Origin: Treponemataceae bacterium
Lineage (GTDB): Bacteria; Spirochaetota; Spirochaetia; Treponematales; Treponemataceae
Reading direction: 5' to 3'
DNA length: 8,076 nt
Assembly: GCA_024402455.1 (NCBI GenBank)
Contig: JAKSTS010000074.1
Span: 1-8,076 of the forward strand
The position numbers and the translations under genes were made by a program. How positions within the stretch are numbered: position 1 is the first letter of the stretch; each line of letters begins with the position of its first letter. The notes under the pieces are model-generated. The model was not told the DNA's origin and did not search any database. It was given only the letters and a program-made list of their open reading frames with translations. Below, in pieces: positions 5,438 to 8,076 of the stretch.

Positions 5438-6769
5438 ATGAAAAACTATACAAAAGCCGACATCCTCAAATATGTCAAAGATAACGATATCAGATTCATA
5501 AGACTTCAATTTACTGATATTCTCGGTTCACTTAAGAATGTTGCAATTACAGCAACCCAGCTTGAAAAAGCATTAAATAACGAATGTATGTTCGACGGTT
5601 CTTCTATCGAAGGTTTTGTCCGCATAGAAGAATCAGACATGAAGCTTTATCCAGATTTAAACAGCTTTGTTCAATTTCCATGGCGCATTGCACCAGACAC
5701 AGTTGCCCGTCTTGTATGCGACGTTTATAAACACGATGGAACGCCTTTTGACGGTTCGCCAAGACAAGTGCTCAAAAATGTTCTGGCAGATGCTGCAAAA
5801 GACGGTTTTACTTTCAATGTCGGCCCGGAATGTGAGTTTTTCTTATTTAGAAAAGACAAAGACGGAAAACCAACCTTAAAAACATTTGATGATGCAGGCT
5901 ATTTTGACATGGGGCCTGTTGATCCAGGTGAAGATGTACGCCGCGACATTGTTCTTACACTTGAAAAAATGGGCTTTGAAATTGAAGCTTCGCACCACGA
6001 ATGTGCACGCGGTCAACATGAAATTGATTTTAAATATGGCGATGCTTTGACAACAGCAGACCGTGTCATGACTTTTAAGCTTGCTGTAAAAACAATTGCA
6101 AACAATCATGGTCTTCATGCAACATTTATGCCAAAACCAATTTTTGGCATTGCCGGCAGCGGCATGCACTTGAATCTTTCAATGTCTAAAGACGGAACAA
6201 ATGTTTTCTATGACGAAAAAGATCCAGTCGGGCTCAGTAAAACTGCATACAGTTTTATTGCCGGAATAATGGAACACATAAAAGGCATTACAGCCATCAC
6301 CAATCCGCTTGTAAACTCATATAAACGGCTTGTTCCAGAATTTGAAGCACCTGTTTACATAGCATGGTCAGCACAAAACAGAAGTCCTCTTATCAGGGTT
6401 CCTGCTGCGCGTGGCAAAGGTACACGCATCGAATTACGTTCTGCAGACCCAAGTGCAAACCCATATCTTGCACTTGCCGTAACAATCGCTGCAGGTCTTG
6501 ACGGTGTAAAGCGCGGTCTTGTTCCTCCTCCGGCAGTAGACGGCAACATTTATTCAATGACTGCAGCACAGCGCAAAAAGCATCATATCGGTTCTCTTCC
6601 GGCTTCGCTTGAAGAAGCACTTGATGAACTGCAGAAAGACAAATTTGTCTGCAATGTTCTTGGTCCGCATGTCCTTGAAAAATATGTTGAAGCCAAAAAA
6701 CTTGAATGGCTTGAATACAAAACACGTGTAAGCCAGTGGGAAATTGACAGATATCTTTCTAAATATTAA
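5438..6769 (+). CDS. glnA: Glutamine synthetase type I-alpha
   Basis: The 443-residue cytoplasmic enzyme makes glutamine from glutamate, ammonia and ATP, the main step of ammonia assimilation; the family forms dodecamers. The N-terminal beta-grasp domain carries [18 protein letters not shown], including R62, which is at the position linked to feedback inhibition in Bacillus GlnA. Metal and substrate residues are all present: E131 and E133 (GPECEFFLF), E188 and E195 ([14 protein letters not shown]), H244 (GSGMHLNLS), the flap glutamate E303 (EFEAP) and E332 ([14 protein letters not shown]). The short length, with no GSI-beta insertion and no adenylylation tyrosine loop ([16 protein letters not shown] here), places it in GSI-alpha. 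Control by GlnE-type adenylylation is therefore unlikely. The ATG at 5438 follows an in-frame TGA (5432-5434), so no earlier start exists, yet no clear Shine-Dalgarno sequence precedes it. It appears to be a single-gene transcript ended by a strong hairpin. Confidence 0.98.
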   Translation: MKNYTKADILKYVKDNDIRFIRLQFTDILGSLKNVAITATQLEKALNNECMFDGSSIEGFVRIEESDMKLYPDLNSFVQFPWRIAPDTVARLVCDVYKHDGTPFDGSPRQVLKNVLADAAKDGFTFNVGPECEFFLFRKDKDGKPTLKTFDDAGYFDMGPVDPGEDVRRDIVLTLEKMGFEIEASHHECARGQHEIDFKYGDALTTADRVMTFKLAVKTIANNHGLHATFMPKPIFGIAGSGMHLNLSMSKDGTNVFYDEKDPVGLSKTAYSFIAGIMEHIKGITAITNPLVNSYKRLVPEFEAPVYIAWSAQNRSPLIRVPAARGKGTRIELRSADPSANPYLALAVTIAAGLDGVKRGLVPPPAVDGNIYSMTAAQRKKHHIGSLPASLEEALDELQKDKFVCNVLGPHVLEKYVEAKKLEWLEYKTRVSQWEIDRYLSKY

Positions 6770-6787
6770 GTAATCTTGAAAATAATT

Positions 6788-6840
6788 AAAGGTGCACTTC
6801 GAATTTACTTTTCAAGTTTGAAGTGCACTTTTATTTTTTT
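6788..6840 (+). terminator. Strong intrinsic terminator of glnA
   Basis: A 19-base left arm (6788-6806) pairs along its whole length with 6814-6832, with three G-T wobbles, around the loop ACTTTTC. Its core is GTGCACTTC/GAAGTGCAC. The tail TTTTATTTTTTT follows directly, and the A-rich foot of the stem could allow use in both directions. It lies 18 bases after the glnA stop. Confidence 0.92.
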
Positions 6841-6885
6841 AGCTGAAACACATGAAGGTTTTAAATTTTCAACAGGAGAAATAAT

Positions 6886-8076
6886 TTGAAAAAATTTATT
6901 TTTTCTTTTTTTGTCATTTTTTTTGCACTAAATGCTTTTTCTCTAGACAGCAGCTTTGCAAAAATGAAAGAACAAGACAAAATCTTCTGCATGCTTTCCT
7001 GTAACAGCATTGAACTTAATAATGCTTCAAGCGATGAATTAAACCCGTTCAAAAATGAACAGAACCTTGCCTTAAAAATATTAGCGGAAAACTTCGAAAT
7101 TTATACTTACTTTGATTTAATCAACAGAATAGAACTGCTTTCAAATATCAACAACGATACTTTCAGCATCTTTTATAAATTGCAAATTGAACAGTCCGCC
7201 GAATCAATGATTTTTTCGGCGGTTCAAAACGGCATATGTTTTGACAATCTCTGCCAGTATTTATATATTCCTTTAATACAAGACAAACTTGGTTCAACAC
7301 AAATTATGGCGTGGAATTATGGAAACGCACTTGAAATTTTGCGATGGGGCATCGGCGCAGAATTAATAAACGAAAAAGAAGCAAAAGAACTTGCACTTCC
7401 ATTTACAAAAGAGATTTTAACTAGCTTTGCGTCATACGAAGATTTTGCCTGCCATTATCTTCTTGGCGCAAGTTTTCAATATTGCAAAAACTACGAAGAC
7501 ATGACCGAAAACATCAGCAAAAAATACAATGCTTTTGTTTCTTTTATTGAAAAATATCAAAAAAGTTTTCCTAAACGAATGTTTAAAGGCAATTATTTTA
7601 TAAAAAAACAAAAAAATCGGATTTTAGCTTTTGAAGAAACTTTGACTTATATAGAAGAACCATTAAAAAATACAGAATATTTTTGCATCGAAAAAGCATA
7701 TCAATTTTTTATTAACAATTATCTTGCAAACACAATCTCGGATTCATTAACTGACCAGGCAATTGAATCAAACTTTGCTTCAATAAGCAATACGCCATAT
7801 TATTTTGAAGCACTCGGCTTTTTAAAACTTCATCAAAACCGAATTTTTGAATGTTGTGCACTTTTTTGCAGCAATACAGATTTATTCAGTAACATTCCAA
7901 AAGATTCTTTGCTTTTCAATAATTTTTATGCACTTTATGCACTTTCAGCTTTTACAAACAATGACTTTCATAAAACATTGAACATTTCAAAAAATATTTC
8001 TGCTGATTATGCTGATATCGCTGAAATTTATCACATTATGGCACTTTCATATATTTACCTTTTTATGGAAGAAGAC
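6886..8076 (+). CDS. Exported DUF1266-like protein, 3' end outside the window
   Basis: The frame is open for 397 codons to the right edge. It starts at TTG 6886, supported by AGGAG (6874-6878) seven bases upstream; the nearby ATG at 6852 is out of frame. Residues 1-19 (MKKFIFSFFVIFFALNAFS) are a clear Sec signal peptide, and no lipobox cysteine follows, so the product is probably periplasmic or secreted. Residues ~142-200 contain AWNYGNALEILRWGIGAEL, then INEKEAKELALPF, FASYEDFACHYLLGASF. This matches the DUF1266 pattern: W-D-x-x-R/A-x-x-x-x-R-W with a small residue, an E-x-E-A segment, then F-x-S-W/Y-x-E-F...Y-L-L-G. The remainder (after ~245) is helical, with an A-L-x-Y-A-L-like periodicity suggestive of TPR-type repeats; this is uncertain. 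The function of DUF1266 is unknown. It follows the glnA terminator and is probably transcribed separately, though no promoter is obvious. Confidence 0.88.
   Translation, partial: MKKFIFSFFVIFFALNAFSLDSSFAKMKEQDKIFCMLSCNSIELNNASSDELNPFKNEQNLALKILAENFEIYTYFDLINRIELLSNINNDTFSIFYKLQIEQSAESMIFSAVQNGICFDNLCQYLYIPLIQDKLGSTQIMAWNYGNALEILRWGIGAELINEKEAKELALPFTKEILTSFASYEDFACHYLLGASFQYCKNYEDMTENISKKYNAFVSFIEKYQKSFPKRMFKGNYFIKKQKNRILAFEETLTYIEEPLKNTEYFCIEKAYQFFINNYLANTISDSLTDQAIESNFASISNTPYYFEALGFLKLHQNRIFECCALFCSNTDLFSNIPKDSLLFNNFYALYALSAFTNNDFHKTLNISKNISADYADIAEIYHIMALSYIYLFMEED

Noticed and set aside
6393..6725. Minus-strand 110-residue reading frame inside glnA
   Set aside because: It is antisense to conserved GlnA sequence; its Gln/Cys/His-rich composition is what antisense of this codon usage yields.

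Overview
The window looks like chromosomal DNA from a spirochaete, most likely a host-associated Treponema. This is inferred from three things: a threonyl-tRNA synthetase that starts directly at its editing domain with no N-terminal TGS domain, as I recall for Borrelia and Treponema enzymes; a glutamine synthetase of the short GSI-alpha type; and overall A+T-rich, treponeme-like sequence. No rRNA, tRNA, CRISPR array or transposase gene is visible. All genes read on the + strand.

Bases 2-2930 hold a compact, strongly A+T-rich cassette of five small genes. In order they encode a 5'-truncated protein with a possible TerB-like N-terminus and a bacterial PH-like C-terminus; a TM2-domain membrane protein; an unrecognised 392-residue membrane protein with histidine motifs resembling YdjM/DUF457 membrane hydrolases; a 92-residue membrane-anchor plus coiled-coil protein; and a TerB-like helical protein. 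Spacing is tight except for an 85-base gap before the third gene, where a good -35/-10 pair (TGGACT, 17 bases, TATAAT) may start a second transcript. The domain set suggests a membrane-associated stress or defence module. It is the best candidate here for an undescribed system, although no function can be proved from sequence.

Bases 2931-3311 carry no gene. They form a hairpin-rich leader before thrS, including a weak terminator whose left arm can pair instead with an upstream segment, an attenuator-like arrangement. The core genes follow: thrS (3312-5060) and glnA (5438-6769). Between them lie a thrS terminator and a palindromic MITE-like element of about 130 bp (5123-5251) that can fold into a cloverleaf. 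A strong 19-bp hairpin terminator ends glnA.

The right end (6886-8076) holds a TTG-started gene that runs off the window. It encodes a protein with a signal peptide and a DUF1266-like segment; the gene is open throughout.

ThrS and GlnA do housekeeping work (threonine charging of tRNA, ammonia assimilation) and show no evident functional link to the small-gene cassette. Visible composition and codon use also change at about position 3300: the cassette favours ATA, TTA and AGA, while thrS and glnA use many CGC, ATC, CTT and GCA codons. This fits the cassette being accessory DNA beside conserved genes.
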